This document shows positions 11,182-22,486 of a stretch of DNA of 64,000 nt, one piece after another; within the stretch, counting starts at the first letter, position 1; the number at the start of each line of letters is the position of its first letter. The position numbers were made by a program, and so were the translations under genes. Source of the stretch: Omphalotus guepiniiformis (taxonomy: Eukaryota > Basidiomycota > Agaricomycetes > Agaricales > Omphalotaceae); contig JAQOOI010000066.1 of NCBI GenBank assembly GCA_028554645.1, forward strand, positions 186,001 through 250,000, written 5' to 3'. The notes under the pieces were generated by a model that worked only from the letters and a program-made list of their open reading frames with translations, had not been told where the DNA came from and did no database searches.

Positions 11182-11715
11182 CTGATTGATAATTCGAGGC
11201 TTGCGAATTGATGATATTCTCCAGAGCGTTATCCAATAACATAGAAGAAGCTATTACAGTAGTACGTTGTTGAGTTTTTTCAACGCGCCCTTTGGGGGTC
11301 GACGTCAATCGGAATCCTTTAAATAATACGCAATTCACCAGCCTACAGACCGACTGTGAACAGCCTGAGATTGGTTTGAGGAACGATACAACAGGATGCT
11401 CACCTTTCAAACATCCCAAATACATCTCTTCGGTTTCGTGCGTGAATTAGTATTGAAGTTCGTTGAGTGCGGGAGCTCAAGTGCTCACAGCGCTCACCGG
11501 CACCACCGCCGCGGCACCGTATTTGACTGTATTTACATTCATTCGAACGCTTTCACTGCTCTTCTAGATCTCGCTCTTCTGGATGTATCGTACATATGTA
11601 CATGTTTCAAAGAATTGATACCTCTAAAACACACATCGTCACGTCATCCTCATATTTTCTCTGCGCAAATCTCCGCTTTTCCGGGCGTTTATTGGATCTA
11701 CCGGAGGTGCATTAA

Positions 11716-12290
11716 TAGCGGCAGGGCCAGTTTCATGGGATTGTCAATGTTCAGGGGACTGTTGATTATCCTGTGGCATTCCACTATGATCCGCTCCCTT
11801 CCCAGATCACGATGGCGCTGCTTTTCCCAAGTACAACCGCGCGGACTACACAGTGCAAGGCGAAACTGATGTCTTCAGAGGCTCTTTCAAGTTCGTTGGA
11901 ACAGTGGCGTCTCGCGAAGGACAGCTTGCGTTGGGAGAACTGTAGTTATGCACACCAGGTTTGTTCGTCTCTATTGGTTTGCTGCGGTTCCGAATGACTG
12001 ATGACGTGGTCGACTAGTAGCCCTGAACTATGTCAGTTTCACCCCGCCTCATTCTTTAGTGTATTGACGTTGGCATTTTAGCTGTTGACTCGACTAGCGG
12101 TGTAGAATGGCGGCGAGTTGAGCTGCTCTGCATATCCGCAGACAAAACTCCCTCCTGCATCACAAACATGCCTGCCTGGTAAGGTTCCTCGAATTCAAAC
12201 TCTAAAATCACTGATACATTTTCGATCTAGTAAAACATCATTGGCTAGAAATTTTTCTCCTGAAGAGATTCCCTCATATCATTAGAGTTC
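11716..12290 (+). pseudogene. Possible broken or unresolved gene between oxidase B and precursor 1
   Basis: Several short frames look protein-like and are flanked by splice-like sites. One runs from about 11716 to a GT at about 11960, with VDYPVAFHYDPLP and LRWENCSYAHQ. Another lies at 12082-12179 with GVEWRRVELLCISADK, ended by GTAAGG. I could not join them into one consistent reading frame, and no domain is recognisable. They may be relics of a third tailoring gene or chance frames. The stretch 12556-12838 (with SSGIARFTLLWNENN and TELRFYVHC) is similarly suggestive and unresolved. Confidence 0.25.
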
Positions 12291-12453
12291 TGGAACTTGC
12301 CATGCCAGGCTCGGCATCCCATCATGACGTTTTGAATCTTGTTTCGGGCTCTTTGATCTCAATTGACGATCACTCTCGAATCTAACCTGTGCGCCATTGC
12401 TCTTTGTCGAACGTCGCCTCGACCATGTTTCCCTCTTGACGAGTCATTCAAAC

Positions 12454-12464
12454 TTGACGGTTTG
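12454..12464 (+). promoter_or_regulatory. TTGACGGTTTG copy upstream of precursor 1
   Basis: This 11-mer is identical to two overlapping copies in the divergent oxidase promoter (10284-10294 and 10292-10302). It lies about 400 bp upstream of the first precursor start. A TATA-like atataaaa lies near 12777, close to the precursor start. A shared transcription factor is possible but unproven; an 11-mer can recur by chance. Confidence 0.3.
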
Positions 12465-12865
12465 GTACCGCCTCGACACTGCTTTTTTGGGGTTTCTACA
12501 GTTCAAGTGGTACATCAAAGACCTGGATCCCTAGTTTCCCTCGGTACGACCGCTGGTGGATACACCTTTTTCGTGCATATTAGTCTCATCTGGCATCGCT
12601 CGTTTTACACTGCTGTGGAACGAAAACAATGCTGTCTTGGAACCGTGCGATGACTCCAAGTTACATATCAGCGGTCAAGCACGGACTGTAAACATGACAG
12701 TGCCTGACTACATATCCTGTACAGAACTGAGATTCTACGTGCATTGTTGTGACTCTACCGCAGCCACACACGAAGATATAAAACACCTCGACTCGAGTGA
12801 TTCGAATCCATATTTCTTCTTAATACCCTCTCTACGTTAATTATCCTTCAACTTCCTGCGGCGCT

Positions 12866-13134
12866 ATGAAGTCAACTTTCTTCGTTAACACTGTCCTCTT
12901 TTTCCTCGCATCTACGGTCTACGTGCAGAAGGTGGTAGGAGCTCCAATGCCACAAGGCTGCTCCCAAGATCTTGGGTCCGGTACGTTTTGCTGCGTTTTC
13001 TTGCACTATACCTCGATGATATCTAACATGTGTTTTTTACAGCGGATGAACGTCCTGACAGCGGTGATGATGATGATTCTACTACTACGACAGCTACAAG
13101 TACACTCGTCTCACGGAAGTGTGACTGGTGGTAG
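12866..13134 (+). CDS. Candidate RiPP precursor peptide 1 (C-terminal CDWW)
   Basis: The exons are 12866-12980 and 13043-13134 (62-bp phase-1 intron, GTACGT...TTTACAG), 68 residues. It starts with a hydrophobic signal peptide (about 1-25, likely cleaved after VVGA). The block PQGCSQDLGS-ADERP follows, split by the intron after the Ser. Next come an Asp/Thr-rich spacer, a basic Arg-Lys pair and then CDWW before the stop. The same layout, intron position and intron length recur in the genes at 14259 and 15220. Secreted precursors with basic cleavage sites next to UstYa-like oxidases are the hallmark of the dikaritin type of fungal RiPP. CDWW or a slightly longer tail would be the core. The C-terminal Cys-x-x-x also fits a prenylation (CaaX) pattern, but a signal peptide argues against it. 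No database match was available. Confidence 0.7.
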
Positions 13135-14258
13135 ATGCAGGTTACATTCACTGGCTTTGATATAGTAAGTCACATCATCTTTTTTCTAATGGCACTGTAC
13201 TAACAGTGCTGCAGGCTATCATATACCCACTGACACGGACAAACCTATCCTATCCTACATAATCATTCGACAACTGACGACTATTCTAATAATACTGAAA
13301 TAACCACCCTTTTAAAGCTATTTATGGTATTTATTTAATGGGACATTTAACGGAATACGATATACCTGTATTAGTAGATATACTTTGTATGTTTTATCGC
13401 TAGTAGCGCAGATCACATCTGCCAGCCAGTTACTAAAATCAGCAATACGGAGATCGGAACTCCAAATTCAGCAGTGCCTCGGCGAATGAACGCTGTAACT
13501 CATCCCGAAACCTCCATGGATCCACCCACCGTGATCGTTGTATACTCCAACTTTGTAACTGTACTATCACAACACCCCTCTGCCCGTTTCGCTCAACGAG
13601 GTCCTCAGCTGTACCATTATGCCCGACGCGGCAATGCTACCGATAGAGGAGGGGGTTTCGTGAGGGTTACTTGTCTCTTGTTTCTCCATATTCCTTGTAC
13701 AATGTATTTCCTTCGTTTTTTGTCATACCTCACCTTGATATTAGGTATCTCCGGAGTCGCAACAGGCAATTTTCGTCAAACTCATGCCATCCTGTACGCA
13801 GCGGTCGTTTGGAAGTCAGTCCAATCGCGGGGTCTAGCCGCTCCTTAAAACTCTGGCAGAGTTGAGCTACATGTTCTGACCAACTAGGTCTACTAGGACT
13901 TTTGACACCATCAACGATGTTGCTCGTTCGATGCCTTAGGCATCCATAAAATCATTCGCTGAGTTTCTTCCCGCTACTTCCTGGTATTAGCCTTGATAAT
14001 GAAACTGATCTACAAGATTGAAAGGTGTACGGTTCTACGCTATGTCCATGACGGTGGCAATACAGCCGACGTTGAAACACTTGATGACCTCCTGTATGTA
14101 TGTCTAAACAACAGCTTTGATAGATTGGCTCGCACTGTAGCGCACTTTGGATGCAACGTTCGGCCCTCTTAATTCACCGGTCATTGGCTTCCCAGAAGCA
14201 AAGAATATAAGGTGTACATGTAAGTACTGAAGCAACAACCCAATTCCTCTTCTCAAAC
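13135..14258. other. Spacer between precursors 1 and 2
   Basis: No convincing gene was seen. A frame at 13474-13848 has some hydrophobic character (FLRFLSYLTLILGISGVA, about 13701-13760) but no recognisable domain. The bases at 13483-13492 would read ANER, like the precursor block, but without the rest of the pattern. A TATA-like aatataag lies near 14205, upstream of precursor 2. Confidence 0.35.
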
Positions 14259-14512
14259 ATGAAATCTGCACATGTTGCTCTTTTATTCCTCCTATCTATG
14301 CTTCAAATGAATTGTGCTGTAGGGGTGGTTCTGCCGAATTCATGCATCCAAGATATGGGCTCAGGTATTTGAATGCATTTGAGACTTGAGTGGTCTACCT
14401 TGATGATTCGAATTTCTACAATATAGCGAACGAGCGACCTGCATCTGACGACAATCGCACTACCACGCAGATAACTAGAAGGGCCCGGGGCGGGGGTTGC
14501 GAATGGTGGTGA
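14259..14512 (+). CDS. Candidate RiPP precursor peptide 2 (C-terminal CEWW)
   Basis: The exons are 14259-14364 and 14427-14512 (62-bp phase-1 intron, GTATTT...ATATAG), 63 residues. It has a signal peptide (about 1-22), then PNSCIQDMGS-ANERP, an Asp/Thr spacer, two basic sites (RRAR), Gly-Gly-Gly and CEWW before the stop. It aligns with precursors 1 and 3 at every landmark. Differences are concentrated in the spacer and in the residue between the Cys and the first Trp. The RRAR site would release GGGCEWW. Such small genes with an intron in the middle are easily missed by automatic annotation. The function as a RiPP precursor is inferred from the family pattern and from the neighbouring UstYa-like genes. 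Confidence 0.7.
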
Positions 14513-15219
14513 TACCTTGCATCCCACCACCAACGGTCTAGCTTTCATGGTGAGTCATACGCTGTAGTCCGTTCCGATGCAGGTTGTGCTTACGTCGCGA
14601 CTTGTTGCAGCTTATAAGGTATAAGTGTGTATCGTATATTCGGCCGCTTCATTGCTGATGTTCCGCAGTCTTCGTTTTTAAGTTAATCTAATTAGAGAGG
14701 CAGCTTGGTGAGTGGCGATGACTCTTGTGCATGACAAAGTTCTGTTGGGGGGCTCTTGTGTAGTATTAGGTGCAGAACTAGTGAATAGTGGCTCATTGTC
14801 TACTAGATTAGAGTCAACCCGAATGGTGGCATATGATTCGATCGATCTTTTGCTTTCCCTTTTGCCGCCCCGGGCCAGCAAAGTCTTGACGACTCGGCTA
14901 CTACAACTCGAAACGACAAAGTAAAGGCAATGAATATTTCTGATTCCAACAAGATTTCAATCATTCTTCTATTTCCTAATATCCGTTTTCGGTTTCTATT
15001 GTCCTCACTGCGACGATACTTGGGTCCGTAAAGGATCTATACTCATCAGTCTGATCTGGCTGGAAGCATGGAAGCATTTTCGTACATAGGTCAGGCTGTG
15101 CACTGAGAAGTAGAAGATAAAGGACACGCTCGAATCCCCTTCGGATTATTCTGGTTCTTTGCTCCATTATCTATCCGGCTTCTCTCTCTGGCTCGCGTAC
15201 AAGTACACTCGCTCAAATC
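14513..15219. other. Spacer between precursors 2 and 3
   Basis: No gene with splice signals or a recognisable domain was seen on either strand. It presumably includes the promoter of precursor 3; a gataaagg sequence near 15116 is the closest thing to a TATA element. Confidence 0.35.
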
Positions 15220-15461
15220 ATGAACTTGAAGGCCACCCAGCTCTTGAACATTGTTCTGTTTTTGCTCTATTGGCAGAAGGTAACAGCCATGCCCGTCGCT
15301 TGTAGCGCAGATTTGGGGACAGGTATGTTATACACGAGTTGTCATTACTCTCGCGTACTTTATCCTCAACAAACGCTTTTGTAGCGGATGAACGGCTGAC
15401 GGAGGATGATTCCGCAAGGAAGAGAGCCGCGGAGGAGGCTGCGCCGTGTATATGGTGGTGA
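15220..15461 (+). CDS. Candidate RiPP precursor peptide 3 (C-terminal CIWW)
   Basis: The exons are 15220-15322 and 15385-15461 (62-bp phase-1 intron, GTATGT...TTGTAG), 59 residues. A signal peptide (about 1-23, ending near VTA) precedes PVACSADLGT-ADERL. A short acidic spacer, the ARKR basic site (Kex2-like), an AAEEAAP linker and CIWW before the stop follow. It is the shortest of the three copies. The intron sits at the same codon and has exactly the same length as in the other two, so the three genes are tandem duplicates of one ancestor. The middle residue of the last four (Asp, Glu, Ile) varies while Cys, Trp and Trp do not. That is what would be expected if those three side chains are the ones modified or recognised. 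Confidence 0.7.
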
Positions 15462-16658
15462 AACTGAGTGTCGGGTAGTACTAGTTGGGCAAGTATTTTT
15501 CAGATATCTCTTCTAGTCATTTACCTGACGCTAATGTCCGACGACACAGAGGTTTCTAATCTTTCATTGCTACCAGAGAACCTACTACATACACACAGCG
15601 GGGTAGTTACGATCATCCCGCCCATAAGGTCTTGCCGCAGAGCGTTACTTACAGTAAAGCCGTCCGTCTGTTATTATTTGCTATGATAGTCATAAACTAA
15701 ACATGATGTCGTTCGTTCTCTATGACAGCTCCTACGGACATAATTATGATGTAAGATGATTTGATCTTTGTTTCAGGCCTAAAATCAATCCCATTAATTT
15801 CAATTAGACACTGGCACTGAGGAGTCTGAAGTGAACCAAGATAGATATGTATATGGAATATTAATGTATTGTTTGATGAAAGTACGGCGTGGTCAGAGAT
15901 CCGGTATCATCATATACGAATGCCCGTTGGAACCCTGAGGATCAATGTTCATGACACCCCGTTCATCATACGAGATACATAGTAAGTATTTCTGTTCAAG
16001 ATCTTCAGCTAGCTGATCTTGAGTGAGCGACGGGTCACCTGGCGACATTCTAACCCAGCGTACGTATCAAGAGTGACCTCTGTGACAGTGGTTTTCCTTG
16101 GTTTTCACCCTTTTTCACCGGTCTCTGCATTTTCCCGAATCTACTCATAGTAAGCTCGATGTCCGGGACATCAATCTACGTTCAACATTCATTCATCAAT
16201 CCTTCAATTCATCAAAGAGGGTGATAACGGGGTAACCGAAAGCTTCGGAATTCGGTCATAAGCAAGTATCGAGAATCAGGCGAAATGCAGGGCATACAGT
16301 ACCATATACATAGATAGATAGAGTAGAAAGTTAGAATCTTTCAGGATACTTAACTCGGGAAGAGACCTACATGCAACGCCGCAAAGATTCAATCCAGTCC
16401 ATCAGTACTCGGAGTCCGGACCCCCCATCCTACATAGTTTCATTTCCTCGTAAGTGATGGTGATGGAGGATTATGCATATCCTTGATCGAAGTATCAGTC
16501 TTCCTTCTTCTTTGATGAGGAACGTGAAAAAGCAGTGTCCGTCCCGCAATAAGTAGGGTTGATGATCATTGCGCAGACCTATGTAAATAGGGCCTTCAGC
16601 CCATTGAAACAGTCCCTGAAACTATCTATACTCCCTTTGCGCTCTCAAGATTGAAGCA
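15462..16658. other. Intergenic between precursor 3 and the GNAT gene
   Basis: About 1.2 kb without a recognisable gene. No fourth C-x-W-W precursor was found here on either strand by searching for TGGTGG followed by a stop. Confidence 0.4.
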
Positions 16659-17796
16659 ATGTCATATTCCGTTCGAATCCTGAAAGACCCATCAGGTGCG
16701 TTCTCACTTCACTTCCAAGTACCCCAAATGACGAGACTTACCGCTGAACGAACGAATATCAATCAACTCGCGCGCGTTAAGAGTCCGAACTGGAACAAGC
16801 TGTGAAGATTTGTTCGAAAGCACTGGGACCAGGTTAGTCAGGTCAATATTCTCCCCCGTCGCATAAACAATGGCTGAAAAGTCTTAACCTTTCCTTTGCG
16901 GTGAAAAAGATGACAGTACGAAATGTATGACTGAGTATCACCCCGAGCGAGTACCCACCCTCTTGCGTGCTATGCTGAGGGCAGGTATATCGGACGGTAA
17001 CGTCTTCGTTGCAACCGATCCGAACGATCCCAGTGCGATTCGTTCCGTGGCGATGTCGTTTGGGCCGGGGAAGAAGTTCTTGGATAGGTGCGGAATACAA
17101 GTTTCTATTTGACCTAGGGAACATTACGTGATATCATGGTTCTGTCTAGCGAGAAACAAGCAACACTCGGATGGACAGACTTCTGGGAGACAATAAGCGA
17201 GAAGGGGAAGTCGTGGTGGGGAATAGTGCGTCGTCGCCCGTCATGTTTGAAGCAATGGGAGTTCATTTTGGCTGGGTACAGTTCATCACCGAACATGAAA
17301 AGATGGAAAAAGATGTCTTGGGTGAACAAGTAAGCTGGATTGTTCATCTGAATAGTGACCTGAGACGAAACATTTGAACTTGACATCCAGGGAGGTTTAA
17401 ATGAGTGGTGGATCGACGTGATGGCGACAGACCCTGCGTATCAAAGACGTGGATATGGGACAGCAATCATGAAGGCTATATGCCAAAAAGTGAGTTTGCT
17501 TCTTGTTTTCGTTTATATATTGATACCCATACGTGTCAACCCCCAGGCAATTGCAGACTCGAAGATTGTCGGTCTCGCGACCCAAACTCCTGAAAACGTA
17601 TGTCCCGGGCCATCCCTACTAGTCCTGGTCCTGATGGTGATTATCAATATCGTTTTGACAGGTCGAATGGTATGGGAGCCTCGGATTCAAAGTCAGAAAG
17701 AGCTGTGTGATAACGATGGAACCGTTCGAGGAGGGTAAATCGTTCCCTTCGCATATGATGACTAGGGATCCAACAAAGTGGGCCAAGGCGGAATGA
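16659..17796 (+). CDS. GNAT-family N-acetyltransferase, possible frameshift
   Basis: Exons read by eye are 16659-16695, 16782-16832, 16910-17087 and 17150-17329, followed by three more ending at 17796. The C-terminal half has the GNAT signature: WWIDVMATDPAYQRRGYGTAIM (motif A, acetyl-CoA binding R/QxxGxG/A) and later ATQTPENVEWYGSLGFKVR. GNAT enzymes transfer acetyl from acetyl-CoA to an amine; the substrate is unknown. In the exon 17150-17329, the family-like reading SEKQATLGWTDFWETISEKG and the later FEAMGVHFGWVQFITEHEK lie in different frames. Either there is a frameshift or assembly error near 17215-17245, or a splice form that I cannot see. It lies 1.2 kb downstream of precursor 3 on the same strand and could belong to that locus, though GNAT genes of this type are common in mushrooms. 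Confidence 0.65.
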
Positions 17797-18839
17797 GCAG
17801 AGTATTCAGAGTTTATAGCTTAGAACGTAAGATAAATTGCAAAGAAGGTGGATGGTACCAGAGTCGAATAAAAGTCATGATGATGCCGCCACCACAGGCT
17901 CAGCAGTCGCGGTTCACGTGAACTGGTTTCGACTCTACCACCACCACGAAAGCAAGCGCGGCTCCAAATTAATACTCACAAGCGGGGCATTCAGAATAGG
18001 ATGCTTAGTTCGTTGAAGAAGGAACGAGAAGGACAAGACAAGCCTCAAAGCACGAAGAGTTCATCCAAATACCTGCAATCTAGCGGTGGCAAATTGAATC
18101 GTTGAATCGTTGAATCGTAGGCAACCGTTTGTATTTCCAGGAGTCGCCGCTTTATCGAATTCATGGATATCTACAGTTACGTGAGTTTCTCTTTCAGCGC
18201 CAAACAGAGAAACCGTCTCTTTCCAGGTTACTGCGAAGCAGTGGATGTCGAAATGCAAAAAAACACTTCGGAGGTGCCAGCGCCGACTTTTGGATACCCG
18301 TGTCATGATCAAGCATGAATTATGTGCTGCAGCTGGTGTTTCTACAAGTTCGTTTGAACGAGTGCCAGAGGCTGGGATGGTAGGAGAGGCTATAGGTTAT
18401 TTTGGAGGACAGGAAAACTCAAAAGAATCCCGCTTTCTTACTCTGTGGCTGAAAGTAAGTACGGTTTACGCACTATTTGTCGAGTCGGTTCAAAGTATCA
18501 TCCTTCCGCTTCCTCCATTAAAGATTAACACGCTACTGAACTAAAATATCCATGAACCATCCATACAAAAATACCTATCTATGTATGATCCTCCAACCAC
18601 CAATCGTGTCCGAAGCTCTATAAACGATGAAAAGAATAAGGTAGGTAGCCTTGCACTAGATGAAAGGTTCTTTGGCTTTGTATCAATATATCCGTCACCA
18701 AAAGGAAGAACAAAGCTCTAAAACAGAGGAGCGAGCGAGAGAGAGAACCTCTCTCTCGTGACCCATGGATTCCAAGCGCCCACCTCCAGGTCAAGTCAGG
18801 TTACCCACAACCCACAAGCCGGCCTAGCACACCTAGGCC
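17797..18839. other. Intergenic, convergent 3' ends
   Basis: About 1 kb between the GNAT stop and the Iml2 stop. No convincing gene. A short GA/CT inverted patch (gagagagagaacctctctctc, near 18737-18758) could form a hairpin. Confidence 0.4.
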
Positions 18840-21800
18840 TTACAACCCAACCCCAACAGCCTCAGCCTTCATCCCAATCTCATCTCTAAGCATCGCAATC
18901 CTACTATCCAACCGACTCGATAAATCAGTCGAATTCGTAGCCAACCCCAACGCAACATCAAGTTTCCCTTTCGCATTCCTCAGTACTTCTTCCCATCTCT
19001 GTTTGTACTTCCCTTCTCCCCTCATCTCATTCTCACCCTTCGGACCACCACTAGACTCCTGATTCTGATTCTCGAGATATTCGAGATACTCGATCACTTC
19101 GACTTCTTTTAGGTCTAGTACGGCAAGCTCGAACATCGCTACGCCTCCGATCCAGGTACTAACTTTGATAGTGGCTTGTGAGGCATGAGCAGCTGCTAAG
19201 AACGCTCGTGAAGAAGCAAGAGCTGCTCGTGCGTTTTCCGACGACGTGTATTCATCGTCTTCGTTTGTGGTGCCAGATGTCCCGGTCTCAGCTGCATCAG
19301 CATCGACATCTTCGCCTGCAGAGGTCCCGGTACCCGACTTGTATTTTCTCGATTTCTGGATGAGAACTGCACATCCAAGAGTACGATGTACGATTCCGAG
19401 TAATAACAAGCGAAGAGCAAGTTCATCGGGGGTGTCAAGATCAGCGGGTTCAGAACCAGAGGTAGTGGCTGCGGCGGTGGTGGTAGAGTTGATGTACGGT
19501 GATGAAATCGTCACTGGTGGGGTTAATGAAGCCCAATCTCGAATGTGTGCTTCGGCATTTGAGGGTGATATCCGTGCATGGGTGTTCCAGACTATTTTTT
19601 AAAAAAACAAATAGAATATAGTCAGCTTGCGTCTCGAGAAAGAATTGACAAGGGGGCACGTACATATAGCCAACTCTTCAGCCGGACTAATCCTTATACA
19701 TTCAACATATTTCTTTTCATCCCCACCACGACGTTTTTGCTTTTCCTGGTAGAACGCAACTAAGGAGGTAGGAATACCACATCAGAGTGGGTTTATCCCA
19801 AAGAACCAAAAACAAAAACAAAAAAACCAAAACTCACTCCTCTTCTTAATCAACACCTCAGTAGGTAAATCCTTCCCCCCAACTTTCTTCTTATCAATCA
19901 ACCCAGGAATAGCATCAAAAAGTTCCTGTGCACGAGCAAAATGCTTCGTACGTCGTTCTTGTTCTTGTTCTTGTTCTTCCGAATCGGAAGAAAGTGCGAG
20001 TGAGATATAACACCCCGCAGCGATGAAATAGTACGTCGCGTGAGACCTACGAAACCAAAACCACGAGGGGAGTCAGACATGGACATGAAGGCGGTGTGTA
20101 AATACATAGAATAGAATAGAATAGAATGAGCACGGATGAGCACTAACCAGCTATTCACTTCAGTCATCTTCAAGAACGTCTCTGCAGACTCCGCATATCG
20201 CCTTTGAGAGAGATACGTCCAAGCCAACTCAAACAGCAGCTAATCCACGCACGCACATAAACATGAGCCATCCCCAAGCCCCCCAAAATGGTCGTAAAAC
20301 TCACCAAAGTATCAGCCTGAGCAAACGAATGTCTACCAGGCTTCAACCCATCCTTCAATACCCGTACCGCCCCTTCAGGATCATAACACATTCGCAGAAT
20401 CTTCGCCTACAATAAATACCCAGGGAGAAATTTAGTACATCAGGAAAACAGAATGATACGAATCGACGCCTCGGCCCTCACCCGGTTTAGTATCCATAGA
20501 GATCCATTAGGATACCTCGGTTCTATACTAAAGAACAGAACAACAACAACAAAACAACGTCAATCGTCAATCGTCAATTGTGGGCTCCGACGGAACATTA
20601 TACTGATAGAGAACAAATGATGGGAGAACAAACCGCACCTATCGACAACCCCGCGGTATTGTCGTATAATATGTGCTTCGTCAGCTTGGAAACCTGCTAG
20701 GAGCAGAACGACCCCATGGTAAGTCATGAGTACTAGCCTGCCAAGGGGGGATATTAGATATTAGAACGAGTACGAGTACGTGCGTGCAAAGCAAAGCAAA
20801 GGGAAGGCAAGCGGGGACACAGCGCTCACCCAGCGAAAACACTATGAACATCTTTCTTTGCTGCACTAACAGCAAGTGCTTGAAGAGCAAGATGTCTTGA
20901 ATGTTTGAAACCGAAAAAGCCGACAACAGACCTGTGCAGAAGCAGAACATAATTAGAACCAGATCATTGTCACCGCCGCTGATGATATGACACATTTAAA
21001 GATGGGTAAACCGGAAATAACTCACTGGATTTTCTTGGGTAAGAGTGAGAATACCAAATTGAACAACCCAAACCCTAAAGACACGGTCAATTTCAGTCGT
21101 ATACAAACGATAATAAGTTTTCGGCATACCAAACGCAGTCCCAGCAACAATAAGATCCTCAATAGGCCCATCCGGTTGGAAATTATTCAACCCAGCTTGA
21201 GGAACAGTAAGAGTCGATGACGCAGCACTAGATGTACCACTCCCAATACCACCCCACCTGCCGAAAAAACTCGACTTCTTACTTGCCACTGCCGAAGCTG
21301 CCGCTACCGAAGGCGTAACAGAATTAGATACAGAAACGGCGGAGAGGTTCGATGTAGATGATTTGGGTGTTATAGATGGTGTTGCGGGTGAAGGAGTTGA
21401 GTATCCGTCTAGACCAGTTGGGAATACTGTCTTGTATAGTCTAGGTAAAATGGAATGTGATGTGAGGTGAGGTGAGGTTAGGAACAGGAACACAACGAGA
21501 AGGGGAGGGGGGGGGGGGGACGGACGTACTTTGTAAACTTTGAATGAGCATTATTAAGAGCATACAAACATTGCAAATAACCCATATAAGACTCTGATAA
21601 CGCATTCGTTAACCCAAGTAACACAACCGCATCCGCATTCAAAATTTCCCATTCTAATCCTTCCGCAAACCTCCCCCCATTCCCCCCCGTCCCACCAGTC
21701 CCGCTCCCATTCGAACTTGACCTAGACCCAGACCCTCTAACCCTCTCCTTATCCTTCGCAGCCTTCCTCGTAGCAGCTTCAGCAAGCGCAAGTAACTTCG

Positions 21801-21999
21801 AAGCTTCAGTCATCTGCATAGACTCCATACCAAGCGCTGCTTCCAGAAACGAACATACTCCGAGACCGATGAGATGGAATGGTGATTCGGTGGTGGAGGA
21901 GAATAGTTCTTTGGCTTCGATTATTTCGTTTGTGAATAGGTGGTCGAAACCGCGTGTGGCGCTGGATAGTTCTGTTTCGGTGTTGGACGACGACGACAT
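18840..21999 (-). CDS. Iml2/TTC39-family tetratricopeptide protein
   Basis: Eleven exons were read: 21999-21530, 21440-21130, 21074-21026, 20931-20830, 20737-20639, 20527-20482, 20406-20305, 20239-20148, 20046-19838, 19759-19664 and 19591-18840. They total 2328 coding bases in frame (775 residues). Family landmarks are [20 protein letters not shown] near the start, [88 protein letters not shown] and [16 protein letters not shown]. This is the inclusion-body clearance protein family (yeast Iml2, animal TTC39), helical TPR-like proteins linked to lipid droplets and clearance of protein inclusions. Exon 3 is only 49 bp. The in-frame sum over eleven exons supports the model. The segment encoded by the second exon carries a long Ser/Thr/Ala-rich insertion. 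Confidence 0.88.
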
Positions 22000-22486
22000 G
22001 GTGGGTAGGTAGGTGAGGTGGGTGAGGTCGTGGGTTGAGACAGACTGACGGGGTACAGTCAGCGAGTGAATGAGCGCCGGACAGGGGCGTAATTGATGTG
22101 TCTGCCGTCGGCAAGCAAGGAAGCCGGCAGTGGCACAAGGTAAAAACATACCGCCGTTTTCTTCTCTCCGAATGACAACTTTTGGTGATTCAGTTTAACT
22201 ATGATAGATACATATGTAAGTGAAAAGTATTTCCAGTAACGTAGATACGTCCGTAGCTGGCCCCCCGAATTCAAGTCGAGTTGTGGTATGAAATGAAATG
22301 AAAACACGAGAACAACATCCCTGCTTCCTCACCCTCCTCCAGTGTAGTTTACACCAACCCCGGGGCGCGGGCGCGACTTCACGCTGAAGGTTACTTACAA
22401 TTCAATGAAGAGTGTGGGGTTGTCTTGTAAAGCAGTGATTATCGTATGAAATGAACATTAAGAAAAGTAAACCATTTTAATTCCCT

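Noticed and set aside
13483..13600. Possible fourth precursor (bases reading ANER)
   Set aside because: No signal peptide, no intron at the right place and no C-x-W-W ending follow; a match of four residues can occur by chance.
16661..16680. GTTCGAATCC, resembling a tRNA B box
   Set aside because: It lies in the first codons of the GNAT gene, and no matching A box or cloverleaf arms surround it.
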